DNA of 64,000 bases from SW4 sp042466115 (GTDB taxonomy: Bacteria; Pseudomonadota; Alphaproteobacteria; Rhodobacterales; Rhodobacteraceae). Every line of letters starts with the position of its first letter. Positions within the stretch are counted from its first letter, which is position 1. Made by a program: the position numbers and the translations under genes. The DNA lies in the NCBI RefSeq assembly GCF_042466115.1, contig NZ_JAXHBQ010000001.1:2604001-2668000 (forward strand), written 5' to 3'. Below, piece after piece: positions 50,236 through 58,517 of the stretch. The notes under the pieces were generated by a model. It was not told where the DNA came from, did no database searches, and saw only the letters and a program-made list of their open reading frames with translations.

Positions 50236-51294
50236 ATGTTGATTATGCGCGATCTCAGGCGCGTTCTGTGCGCAATAGGTCTGATCTTTCTCACCGCGAG
50301 CAGCGCATTCGCCGACTATCGCGAACAGCTTTCGGGACGCACCCTGGATGTGATGGTTGGCTTTTCCAACAGTGGCGGCGGTGCGCGATTCTGGAGCCTT
50401 TTTTCAACACATATGCGTAAGCATTTGCCCGATACGATCATCCGCGCCGAATTCAAGGATGGCCCGCTGGCCGTCACCGGCATCGGGGAATTGTATCAGA
50501 CCGAGGCCGGATCCTTGGCGATTGGCCTGATCCGCCCGCCCGAACTGGCGTTTGTGCAAATCGACGATCCAGCAGCGATCACCGGTGACTTGCGCAAGGC
50601 ACACTGGCTTTTGTCGGTCGAGAACCTAAGCTACATCATGGCCGCGCGGGCGGGCCTGCCTGTCGATCCCCAACAGCTGCGGGCACCGGCAGAAACGCTG
50701 ATCCTGCCGGTCAGCGATCCGCTTTCGACCGCGTCCCGCGTCAGTGTCTTGCTTAGCGCGATCACGGGTATCGCGACGCGCAATGTTGTCGGTTTCAATC
50801 GCTCGGCGCGCTCTGCCGCACTTTTGGCGGGCGATGTTGATCTGCTGACGGTTGGGCTGACTTCTGATCTGGAATCAGTCATCGCATCGGGTGATGTTGT
50901 TCCGCTTTACAGCATTGTTGGCGACGATTTTTCAGCGCTCGACCCGTCATTGCCAACACTTGATGATTTCCTAAGTCCTGACGCACCCGACACTGTGGTG
51001 ACGTTTGTGCAATCCGCCCGCGGGATGGGGCGCGCATTCTTTGCGCCTCCGAACACCGATCCGGCGGATGTCGCGGCCTTGTCGGAATTGATGCAAGCGA
51101 TCGTCACGGACCCTGACTTTATTCAGGATGCGCAGCTTCAGGGAATCCCGATTGCGGCAAAATCCGGCGAAGCCCTGAGCCAGCAGATTGATGCGCTGAT
51201 CCCAAGCGATGAAACCGCGCGAACGCTGATCTTGAACGCCTATGCCTGCGGGTTGGAGATGTCTTTGAACCCAGCGCACACATGCAGCTATTAG
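50236..51294 (+). CDS. tripartite tricarboxylate transporter (TTT) substrate-binding-like protein
   Basis: A 352-residue periplasmic protein with a Sec signal (LCAIGLIFLTASSAFA). The early LDVMVGFSNSGGGARFWSLFS and the RPPELAFVQ region resemble TctC/Bug-type binding proteins, which capture citrate, tartrate or other carboxylates, but identity is distant, and the usual Asp in the ligand-binding loops is not obvious. Start ATG 50236 after GAGG. Its neighbour at 51320, a TctA-type permease, supports the assignment. Substrate is unknown. Confidence 0.75.
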   Translation: MLIMRDLRRVLCAIGLIFLTASSAFADYREQLSGRTLDVMVGFSNSGGGARFWSLFSTHMRKHLPDTIIRAEFKDGPLAVTGIGELYQTEAGSLAIGLIRPPELAFVQIDDPAAITGDLRKAHWLLSVENLSYIMAARAGLPVDPQQLRAPAETLILPVSDPLSTASRVSVLLSAITGIATRNVVGFNRSARSAALLAGDVDLLTVGLTSDLESVIASGDVVPLYSIVGDDFSALDPSLPTLDDFLSPDAPDTVVTFVQSARGMGRAFFAPPNTDPADVAALSELMQAIVTDPDFIQDAQLQGIPIAAKSGEALSQQIDALIPSDETARTLILNAYACGLEMSLNPAHTCSY

Positions 51295-51319
51295 ACCTTG
51301 ATCCGCGGACGGGTCGGAC

Positions 51320-53239
51320 GTGGAGCTAGGCGCATACGTCTTTGCAACCGTTTCGGCCCTGTCGACAGGCTGGGCGGGAACGGTTGCCGCCATCGTCATC
51401 GGAACCCTCTTGGGGTTCATCGCTGGGTTGGTGCCCGGTATCGGCGGGCGCATCGGCATCATCTTGTGCCTGCCGATTGCCTTGTTCTGGGATCCGCTTG
51501 CAGGGGCCGTTTTTCTGTTTGCGATGCATTCGGTCGTGCACACATCAACCTCGATTCCGGCCATCGCATTTGCCTTGCCATCAACGGCATCAGACGCCGC
51601 GACAGTGATTGACGGCTATCCCCTGGCCAAAGCGGGGCGCGGCGGCGAGGCATTGGGTGCCAGCCTGTCGGCATCGGCCATCGGGGGTGTCATTGGCGCA
51701 GGAGCGTTCTTGCTGGCCATTCCTGTCGCGCGGGTGCTGTTGCGCTGGTTCGGACCACCTGAATTTCTGATCCTTGCGCTATTTGGCTTGTGTATGGTGA
51801 CGGTCCTGTCAGGCAAGAACTGGATTGCCGGCCTGCTGGTTGCGTGTATGGGGTTCGCGGCAGCCCTTGTCGGGCTGGACGTTCAAACCTCGGCTGACCG
51901 GTTCACCTTTGGATTTCACGAGATTTCGGACGGGTTGAACATTGCCGCTGTCATTGGTGGGTTATTCGTGGTTCCCGAGATGCTCAGCCGGTTCAAGTTC
52001 ACGCAGGCGGGCCACGATCAAGCGGTTCACACGCGCGTTTCCGACGTGATTGCCGGGATGAAAACAACGCTGCGGCATCTTGGGTTGGTCTTTCGATCAT
52101 CGCTGTACGGGATTGGCATCGGGCTGATGCCCGGCCTTGGGTCAAGCGTGGCGGTTTGGTTGGCCTATGCCTATGCGGGCACCAGAAACAAGACCGGCGT
52201 TCCGATGGGGCAGGGTGTGATTGCGGGTGTAATAGCGCCCGAAGCGGCGAACAACTCCAAGGAAGGCGGGGCGATGGTGCCAACGCTTTTCTTCGGTATT
52301 CCGGGCAGTTCCAGCATGGCGATCATGTTGGGGGCGTTTGCGGTGCTTGGCCAACCAATTGGCCCGACGCTTTTGACAACGGATGTCGGGGTTTCCTACC
52401 TCCTTGCCGCAACGGTGTTGGTGGCCAACATTCTGGCGATCCCGTTGTTTTTGCTGACGGTGCCCTTCATCGTCAGGCTGGCCGCATTGCAGCGCGCGCA
52501 TATGGTGCCTTTTGCCATCGCGATTTCCCTGTTCGCGGCCACATATCAAGCCATGCAGGTAGGCGTGTTGTTTCAGTTCGCCCTAAGCGCTGCCTTGGGG
52601 CTTGTGTTGAAACGGCTTGAATGGTCGCGCCCCGCATTTCTTCTGGGTTTCATCATGGGGCCGCTGGCCGAGATTTCGTTCATCCAGACCTCGCAGATTT
52701 GGGGCTGGACGATGTTCTTGCGGCCCGCCACGATCGGGTTGCTTGTGGTCTTTGCCCTATTGGCGTGGAAGGCGGCCAAAGCAAGCGCGCGCACATTCAG
52801 CGCCGCCCAACGCCAGTCCGATAGCTGGGCGGCCTTTGCAGCGCTTCTGGGGTTCGCCGGCATTTTTGCCCAAACAACAACCTTTGCGCCACACGCATCA
52901 CAGGTTCCGGCATTGGTTGCTGTCATTGCCATGGGTTTGGCGGTGGCGATCATCATTGCGCGCCGCATTGCGCCTGCCGACACGGCCCATCTTGACGCCG
53001 GCGGGTTTTCCGGCATTTGGGCTGCGATTTTGTTCATCACGGGCGTTTTTCTGGTCGGAATTCCGCTGGCATCGGTTCTTTATGCGCTGGGCGTGCTGAT
53101 CCACATGAAAGTCCGCTGGCACGTGGCTGTGATCTGTTCGGGCGTGCTTGGCGCGGCGCAGCTTGGGCTGTTCTCACTGACCTCCTACATCTGGGCCGAA
53201 CCCCTGGTGATCGGGGTCTGGACGCAGCGGTTGTTGTAA
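51320..53239 (+). CDS. TctA-type permease with C-terminal TctB-like region (fused TTT transporter membrane subunit)
   Basis: A 639-residue membrane protein. Residues ~1-490 are TctA-like: GFIAGLVPGIGGRIGIIL, HTSTSIPAIAFALPSTASDAATVIDGYPLAKAGRGGEALGAS, MPGLGSSVAVWLAYAYAG and GVIAPEAANNSKEGGAMVPTLFFGIPGSSSMA. The last ~140 residues hold four more spans, as expected for the small TctB subunit, so the transporter probably needs only this protein and the upstream binding protein. GTG start at 51320. It is 25 bp downstream of the binding-protein gene. Confidence 0.88.
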   Translation: MELGAYVFATVSALSTGWAGTVAAIVIGTLLGFIAGLVPGIGGRIGIILCLPIALFWDPLAGAVFLFAMHSVVHTSTSIPAIAFALPSTASDAATVIDGYPLAKAGRGGEALGASLSASAIGGVIGAGAFLLAIPVARVLLRWFGPPEFLILALFGLCMVTVLSGKNWIAGLLVACMGFAAALVGLDVQTSADRFTFGFHEISDGLNIAAVIGGLFVVPEMLSRFKFTQAGHDQAVHTRVSDVIAGMKTTLRHLGLVFRSSLYGIGIGLMPGLGSSVAVWLAYAYAGTRNKTGVPMGQGVIAGVIAPEAANNSKEGGAMVPTLFFGIPGSSSMAIMLGAFAVLGQPIGPTLLTTDVGVSYLLAATVLVANILAIPLFLLTVPFIVRLAALQRAHMVPFAIAISLFAATYQAMQVGVLFQFALSAALGLVLKRLEWSRPAFLLGFIMGPLAEISFIQTSQIWGWTMFLRPATIGLLVVFALLAWKAAKASARTFSAAQRQSDSWAAFAALLGFAGIFAQTTTFAPHASQVPALVAVIAMGLAVAIIIARRIAPADTAHLDAGGFSGIWAAILFITGVFLVGIPLASVLYALGVLIHMKVRWHVAVICSGVLGAAQLGLFSLTSYIWAEPLVIGVWTQRLL

Positions 53240-53241
53240 GA

Positions 53242-54135
53242 TCAGGTTTGCGCGCGCGTGCCCATGACGATGCAGCGTTGCTTGTATTTGCGATTGAACT
53301 TGGCTGTGTCGGCGGCGTGGTGATGCACCACCCATGCCGATTGCAAAGCCAGACCGGCAGACTGATAGAATTCAGTCGCGTCATCCAACCCTGCAAAGAC
53401 CGAGCGCTCGTTCTCACGCCCGTGCGGGCTGTCTTTCAAACGCTTGGTCAATGATGCGACTGTTTTTGCGTCAATCCCCAACCCTGCGTCTGCGAATTCT
53501 TGCAGATTGGCGATGGCAAGCTCTGTGCGCCGGGCATGTGTGGTTCGGTCAGGATCGCGACCCAGGTGGGTCGACGAAATCAATGTTGCGTCCGCTGACA
53601 ACCAGCTGATGATATGGGTCATATAGTCGTGCTGCTGCGCTGAGGGAAAGAACGGCAAGACACCGTGCATCAGCACCAGATCGAACTTTGCCGCACATGA
53701 AAAGCGTTGGATATCGGCCTGCACAACCTCCAGTTCGACATCGCAGTTGTGTGCATAAGCCTTGCACAGCGCAAGCGGGGTTGCGCATTGGTCAATCAAG
53801 GTCACGGCCAGCTGCGCAACCATAGGGTCCCCGCCCACAGCATGCGCCGATTGCAACAGCGTTGCCAGGATGCCTGTGTCCGTCGAACCGACAATCGCCA
53901 CACGGATGGGCCGCGTGGATCGCTGCTGTCGCGCTAACGCAAGCATGATCATCGCACGAAATTCGTGCATGTCGCCGATCTTGGAGTCGGGCGCGACCGC
54001 AATGCGGCGCAGAACCGAACGCAGATGGAAATCTCCGCAATCACAGCAACTGTCATTGGCGATTTCAATGCAAAGGCGGGCGTTCTCCAGCGGGTTTTCC
54101 GCAAATCGCGCGCCGCCCTCTGGTGTTATGTCCAT
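53242..54135 (-). CDS. SAM-dependent methyltransferase-like protein, uncharacterised
   Basis: A 297-residue protein. The central part resembles a class I methyltransferase: RVAIVGSTDTGILATLLQS (Gly-rich motif I region, in atypical form), VTLIDQCATPLALCKAYAHNC, VVQADIQRFSCAAKFDLVLMHGVLPFFP, then LSADATLISSTHLG. The N-terminal 50 residues contain four cysteines (SCCDCGDF pattern) that may bind a metal. No substrate is evident. It converges with the TctA gene (2 bp) and is divergent from the HD-like gene. Confidence 0.7.
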   Translation of the reverse strand: MDITPEGGARFAENPLENARLCIEIANDSCCDCGDFHLRSVLRRIAVAPDSKIGDMHEFRAMIMLALARQQRSTRPIRVAIVGSTDTGILATLLQSAHAVGGDPMVAQLAVTLIDQCATPLALCKAYAHNCDVELEVVQADIQRFSCAAKFDLVLMHGVLPFFPSAQQHDYMTHIISWLSADATLISSTHLGRDPDRTTHARRTELAIANLQEFADAGLGIDAKTVASLTKRLKDSPHGRENERSVFAGLDDATEFYQSAGLALQSAWVVHHHAADTAKFNRKYKQRCIVMGTRAQT

Positions 54136-54241
54136 GTTCCCCGCCCGTGACCTGGCCTATTGTTCTTGCTATCATGAACCATCGGGATTCACGTTGGCAA
54201 GGCAGGCCTCGGCGCAAGCGGGCCGGAATGGACATAGGAAA

Positions 54242-54946
54242 ATGGACCCAAATCTGGCACAGACCAATCTGCAGCTATATGTCCAGATGCGCGCGGCAGG
54301 CGCGCCGGACACTGACATTCACACGATCCAGAAAGATTACGAAACGGCCTGCATGTTGTTTGGCACGCTTTGCCGCTCGACCGGACGGCCGTTTCTGTGC
54401 CATGCCGCGGGCACGGCAAGCGCGGCATTGCATGAGGGTGCCACCTTCATTGATGTGCGCGCCGCACTGCTGCATGCCGCATACAAGCATGGCCGCTTTC
54501 CCGATGGAAAAAAGAAACGCACGCCCCGTCACCGTGCATGGCTGACCAACCGCGTTGGCCCCGAACTGGCTGATCTGTTGACGGTGTATTCGGGCTTTTC
54601 CTTTACGCCAGAAGATGTGCAGGGCTACATCGCAAGTGATAGCCCGCCCGATGACCTGACCTTGCGATTGATCCGCCTCAAGCTGGCCAACGATGTTGAC
54701 GACAGCCACTGTTTTGGTGCGGCATTGGGGCATAAGGCGCGATACCAGGACCCGACATGGCTGACTATGCGCCAAAGACTTTCGCAAAAGCTGGGATTTT
54801 CCTTTAGCGCCAAGGCTTTTGCAAAGGCCCTGGAAGAATGCGCCGACGCAGGCTGGCTGGATACGCAGACCGAATTTGCGCGGGTTGGCTACACCCGATC
54901 CATCGTCAATCAAACCTACCGCAAGATCATGGGAAAAGACCGCTAG
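54242..54946 (+). CDS. HD-like domain protein, uncharacterised
   Basis: A 234-residue protein. FLCHAAGTASAALHEGATFIDVRAALLHAAYKHG matches the pattern of an HD-type phosphohydrolase or DUF6817-like domain (His near the start, LLH later), with Asp residues in NDVDDSHCFGAALGH further on. Metal-ligand completeness cannot be judged. The ATG at 54242 lies only 4 bases after AGGA, a tight spacing; an upstream ATG at 54228 is out of frame. It sits between a methyltransferase-like and an ATP-grasp-like gene. Function is unassigned. Confidence 0.7.
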   Translation: MDPNLAQTNLQLYVQMRAAGAPDTDIHTIQKDYETACMLFGTLCRSTGRPFLCHAAGTASAALHEGATFIDVRAALLHAAYKHGRFPDGKKKRTPRHRAWLTNRVGPELADLLTVYSGFSFTPEDVQGYIASDSPPDDLTLRLIRLKLANDVDDSHCFGAALGHKARYQDPTWLTMRQRLSQKLGFSFSAKAFAKALEECADAGWLDTQTEFARVGYTRSIVNQTYRKIMGKDR

Positions 54947-54952
54947 GTGCGC

Positions 54953-56053
54953 CTAGGTCACAAACATCCTTTGCACCACCCGCCGCATCGCCCGTGGCAG
55001 ATATTTGACCGGCAGCCGAAACTTGTGATCAAGGGTCTTGGGCAGCTTGAACCGCACGAATGCCTGTTTCCCGACGATAGGCGTGTTCAAGGTGTGAAAC
55101 CCGGCGACAAGCTGCGCTTTTGTGATGTCGCGGACAACGTTCCGTGCATCCGAGCGCGTAAATTTCGGCAGGCCTGGATTGGTGTTGATCTCGAAGATCT
55201 CGATGCGGCCGTCGACAATTCCGTAGTCAATGCGCCCGAATTCCGTTTGCGCAATTTCAAAGGCCTTGTTGATGATCTCGCGGTGCGGATTGGTGCGGAC
55301 GTATTCCAGTTCTTCGGTAACCGCGCTGTCGCGCAGCTCGACACTGCGATCATTCGGCTGCGTCCAGTCCAGGTCCGGCACGTTGCGCTTGACGACCCAG
55401 TGCTGCCCAAGGTGGATATGATGCGGCAGTATGTCTGCGCCGATCTTGTAAGCGCCATACTTGCGAAAATGGCCATCTGGTCCAGCTTGCGCTGCATAGC
55501 CGACCGCGATGCGGCCACGCAGCGTCTTGCCCCGCGCCTTGAGGCTCGCAAGCGCACTGTCAAATTCTGAATCGTTGTGAATGAGGTCTGTTTCCGGCCC
55601 GCCACATCCATCCTCGGACCGCAGGAACACAGGGTATTGCGGTGGCCGTTCACCCGTTTCAAGGCGGGTGACGCCAAATGAATTGATCCCTGCCTTCTGA
55701 AGCGCAAGCAGAAAAGGCACACGGTCTTTCAGGCGCGCAGGGTGATTGAGGATTGTCGCATCAGGCGCGACCTTTTGCAGCGCGTCACAAAAAAGCGATG
55801 CGCAGTCCAGTTCAAATCGCGTCAGCCGGTCGTGATCGGTAAAGATGTAGTGCCCGACAGGACCACCGCGTTGAAAAAAGATTTCCTCGTAGGTCAGGGT
55901 TCTCAGCACGTTCCTGAGGTCGGGATTGATGCGCAGGTATTTTTCCGGTCGCCGGATATGGCGTTCAGTGGCAACGTAATAGATCAACGAATGTCCCCCT
56001 GCATCATCGCCTGACGCGTCCAAAGTGACCTGCGCAACACGATAAAAAGCCAC
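54953..56053 (-). CDS. ATP-grasp-like protein, uncharacterised
   Basis: A 366-residue protein. FGRIDYGIVDGRIEIFEINTNPGLP resembles the metal-binding end of ATP-grasp ligases (Glu and Asn), and PVFLRSEDGCGGPETDL and GADILPHHIHLGQHWVVKRN could be the nucleotide-binding lobe. No ATG is in frame in the early part; the first plausible start is the GTG at 56053, ten bases after GGAAAGGG, followed by AFYRVAQVTLDASGD. The longer frame would begin inside tRNA-Gln and I reject it. It is likely a carboxylate-amine ligase acting on a surface or cofactor molecule; substrate unknown. Confidence 0.72.
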   Translation of the reverse strand: MAFYRVAQVTLDASGDDAGGHSLIYYVATERHIRRPEKYLRINPDLRNVLRTLTYEEIFFQRGGPVGHYIFTDHDRLTRFELDCASLFCDALQKVAPDATILNHPARLKDRVPFLLALQKAGINSFGVTRLETGERPPQYPVFLRSEDGCGGPETDLIHNDSEFDSALASLKARGKTLRGRIAVGYAAQAGPDGHFRKYGAYKIGADILPHHIHLGQHWVVKRNVPDLDWTQPNDRSVELRDSAVTEELEYVRTNPHREIINKAFEIAQTEFGRIDYGIVDGRIEIFEINTNPGLPKFTRSDARNVVRDITKAQLVAGFHTLNTPIVGKQAFVRFKLPKTLDHKFRLPVKYLPRAMRRVVQRMFVT

Positions 56054-56133
56054 AAAACCGCGACCCTTTCCAAACGCTAGTGCATGATCTGGCGGGGGTC
56101 CATTCTCGTGTTGCGAACGTTTGGAGGATTTGC

Positions 56134-56208
56134 TGGCTGGGATGGTAGGATTCGAACCTACGGTACACTGTACCAAAAACAGTTGCCTTACCACTTGGCT
56201 ACATCCCA
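56134..56208 (-). tRNA. tRNA-Gln (anticodon TTG)
   Basis: The minus strand folds to a 75-nt tRNA with encoded CCA: acceptor TGGGATG pairs with CATCCCA, anticodon stem ACTGT/ACAGT encloses loop TTTTGGT (anticodon TTG), and the T-arm contains TTCGAAT. It is followed on the minus strand by the ATP-grasp-like gene, with 80 bp between them. Confidence 0.97.
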
Positions 56209-56273
56209 GCAGCGAGGCGGGTGATACGCCACGCAGACGTGGTGATCAAGCCCGTATTGCGCGAAAAATGAAC

Positions 56274-57620
56274 CTATTCCTTAAGCGCATCCTCTCGCAG
56301 CAGGTCCTCGCCTTCACCATCCTCGCGTTCGGCGTCGATCATCCGGTCAAGCGCGTTTTCCTGTTCCGCGTCGACAGCTTCGGGTGTCAGGGTCTCGGGC
56401 GATGAAACTTGCGCTGATTTGGCCGCTGTGCCCTTGGATTGGGCGGCGGCAGGGGGTTCGGCGCCGTCAAGGCGTATCGTGTAGGTTGTGTCGGGAATGG
56501 CCACGCCTGCGGCGGTGATCGCCCCTTTGACAAGGCGCAACGCCTCGCCACGGGCGGCGACAAGCGAGGTTTCGTTCTGGTCGATCCAGCCCGTCACGAT
56601 CACCTCGACGCCAGCGTCGGTAATGTCGCCCAACCAGACAGACACGGCCGGTTCATCAAGGATAAATGGAAGGCCCTGCAATGTGTCGGCAGCAAGAGTG
56701 CGCACGGCGGCAAGATCAGCGTCAGAATCCACGCCGATCGTGAATTGAAAACGCCGCTCGCGGTTGAGGGAAAAGTTGATGATCCGGCTTTTGAACACGG
56801 TCGCGTTGGGGATGCGGATGTGGTTGCCATCAAACGACAGCAGGATTGTCGCGCGGCTGGTCAGGCGGATCACCTTGCCCTGATCGCCGTTGATTTCCAC
56901 CACGTCATTGGGTCGGAATGGCTGGCGGATCGACAGCATGACCGATGCGATAAAGTTTTCGACCGTGTCGCGCACGGCAAACCCGATGGCCAGACCAATC
57001 AGGCCGGCCGCCCCAAGGATCGTCGACAGCAGCGCAGTGGCGTTCATGATATCAAGCGCGATGACGACCCCGCCAATCACAAAGGCGATGCGCACCAGCG
57101 TGCGAAACAGGTCAGCGATAAACGCGTTTGGCGCGATCCGTTCCCAAGGCTGGCGCAACCGCGCAATCCGAAACCCAAGAAAGACGATGACCGCAAAGAC
57201 GGCCAGGGCGATCACAAGGATTGGCAGAAAAATCAGGAACTGGTCCATCCGCGCCGTAAACCGTTCCACGGCGGGGTTCAGGCGGCGGGCAATATCGGCA
57301 GTTTCGGTGACGTTGTTCTTGATCGCGACAACGCCCTCGACGCGGTTCACCAAGGCTTCGAGGCCCGCGGCCTCGGCGGCGGAATTGGTGGTGCCACGCA
57401 GGGTGACGATGCCCTCGTTGACGGTGACGGTCACGTCTTCAAACCCGCCCAACTCGCTTAGGATTTCGCGCAGCCGCACGGCCATGTCGGCATCAGTCTG
57501 GGCCGTGGCATCGGTGGAAATCGCGCCTGTGGGCGCATCGGTTGTTGTGTCCTGCGCGCTGACGGGCAGGGCCAGAAACAGGGTAACGCAAAGAACGGCA
57601 AGCAGGCGAAGAATAGTCAT
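56274..57620 (-). CDS. mechanosensitive channel MscS family with N-terminal BON domain
   Basis: A 448-residue membrane protein with a signal peptide (LLAVLCVTLFLALPVSAQ), a periplasmic BON-like domain (~45-105, VRLREILSELGGFEDVTVTVNEG), three membrane spans (~130-250) and the MscS beta domain: AAGLIGLAIGFAVRDTVENFIASVMLSIRQPFRPNDVVEI. A C-terminal Glu/Ala/Asp-rich tail follows. It should open under membrane tension to release solutes at osmotic downshock. The BON domain may tether it to the outer envelope. Confidence 0.93.
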   Translation of the reverse strand: MTILRLLAVLCVTLFLALPVSAQDTTTDAPTGAISTDATAQTDADMAVRLREILSELGGFEDVTVTVNEGIVTLRGTTNSAAEAAGLEALVNRVEGVVAIKNNVTETADIARRLNPAVERFTARMDQFLIFLPILVIALAVFAVIVFLGFRIARLRQPWERIAPNAFIADLFRTLVRIAFVIGGVVIALDIMNATALLSTILGAAGLIGLAIGFAVRDTVENFIASVMLSIRQPFRPNDVVEINGDQGKVIRLTSRATILLSFDGNHIRIPNATVFKSRIINFSLNRERRFQFTIGVDSDADLAAVRTLAADTLQGLPFILDEPAVSVWLGDITDAGVEVIVTGWIDQNETSLVAARGEALRLVKGAITAAGVAIPDTTYTIRLDGAEPPAAAQSKGTAAKSAQVSSPETLTPEAVDAEQENALDRMIDAEREDGEGEDLLREDALKE

Positions 57621-57683
57621 GGGAACATCGCTTTGGTGATCAATGGGATGATCCTAAATCGCCACGGCCCCAAGGCCAAGCCA

Positions 57684-58517
57684 TTAGAGGCGGATCGGAT
57701 TTTCCTTGGCCAGATTGTCAAACGCCATCAGCGATGCCATCAGCGCGCCCATCTGATCCAACGGGATCATGTTGGGGCCATCGGATGGGGCGGTATCGGG
57801 TGCCTCGTGGGTTTCGATAAACACCGATGCGATACCCAAGGACACAGCCGCGCGCGCCATGACGGGGGCGAATTCGCGTTGCCCGCCACTGCTGCCACCC
57901 ATGCCGCCGGGTTGCTGCACCGAATGGGTCGCATCCATCACCACAGGGTATCCGGTTGCGGCCATCTGCGGCAGGCTGCGCATATCGGCCACAAGGGTGT
58001 TGTAGCCAAAGGATGTGCCCCGTTCCGTCAGCAGGATGCGTTTGTTGCCGGTGCTTTCGATTTTCGACACCACGTTGGGCATATCCCATGGTGCCAGAAA
58101 TTGCCCCTTTTTGACGTTGATCACGGCACCGGTTTCGCCAGCGGCCAACAACAGGTCGGTCTGGCGGCACAGGAACGCGGGAATCTGCATAACATCGCAA
58201 ACCTGCGCAACCGGGGCGCATTGGTCGACCGAATGAATGTCGGTCAGCACGGGGCAGCCCAGTTCGGCCTTGACCTGTTCCATCACCCGCAACCCTTCGT
58301 CAATCCCAAGGCCACGCTTGCCCGACAGGGAGGTGCGGTTGGCCTTGTCAAAGCTGCCCTTGAAAATGAACTGCGCGCCGGTTCTGGCGCAAACATCCGC
58401 CATATGCGAGGCGATCATCAGGGCATGATCCAACCCTTCCAACTGGCAGGGACCAGCGATCAGGGTCAGGGGGCGGTCATTGGAAACCGTCAACGGGCCG
58501 ATGGAAACGTCATTCAT
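57684..58517 (-). CDS. kdsA: 3-deoxy-8-phosphooctulonate synthase
   Basis: A 277-residue aldolase that condenses arabinose 5-phosphate with phosphoenolpyruvate to Kdo-8-phosphate, the first Kdo step for LPS or capsule. LIAGPCQLEGLDHAL, FIFKGSFDKANRTSLSGKRGLG, VLTDIHSVDQ, INVKKGQFLAPWDM and ERGTSFGYNTLVADMRSL are present. It is the third gene of kpsT-kpsE-kdsA and overlaps kpsE by ATGA. Kdo serves as the linker for group 2 capsules, so the linkage is functional. Confidence 0.97.
   Translation of the reverse strand: MNDVSIGPLTVSNDRPLTLIAGPCQLEGLDHALMIASHMADVCARTGAQFIFKGSFDKANRTSLSGKRGLGIDEGLRVMEQVKAELGCPVLTDIHSVDQCAPVAQVCDVMQIPAFLCRQTDLLLAAGETGAVINVKKGQFLAPWDMPNVVSKIESTGNKRILLTERGTSFGYNTLVADMRSLPQMAATGYPVVMDATHSVQQPGGMGGSSGGQREFAPVMARAAVSLGIASVFIETHEAPDTAPSDGPNMIPLDQMGALMASLMAFDNLAKENPIRL

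Noticed and set aside
56054..56194. Extension of the ATP-grasp-like gene to 56194
   Set aside because: It starts inside tRNA-Gln and the extra residues are not like a protein N-terminus; the GTG at 56053 has an acceptable ribosome-binding site.
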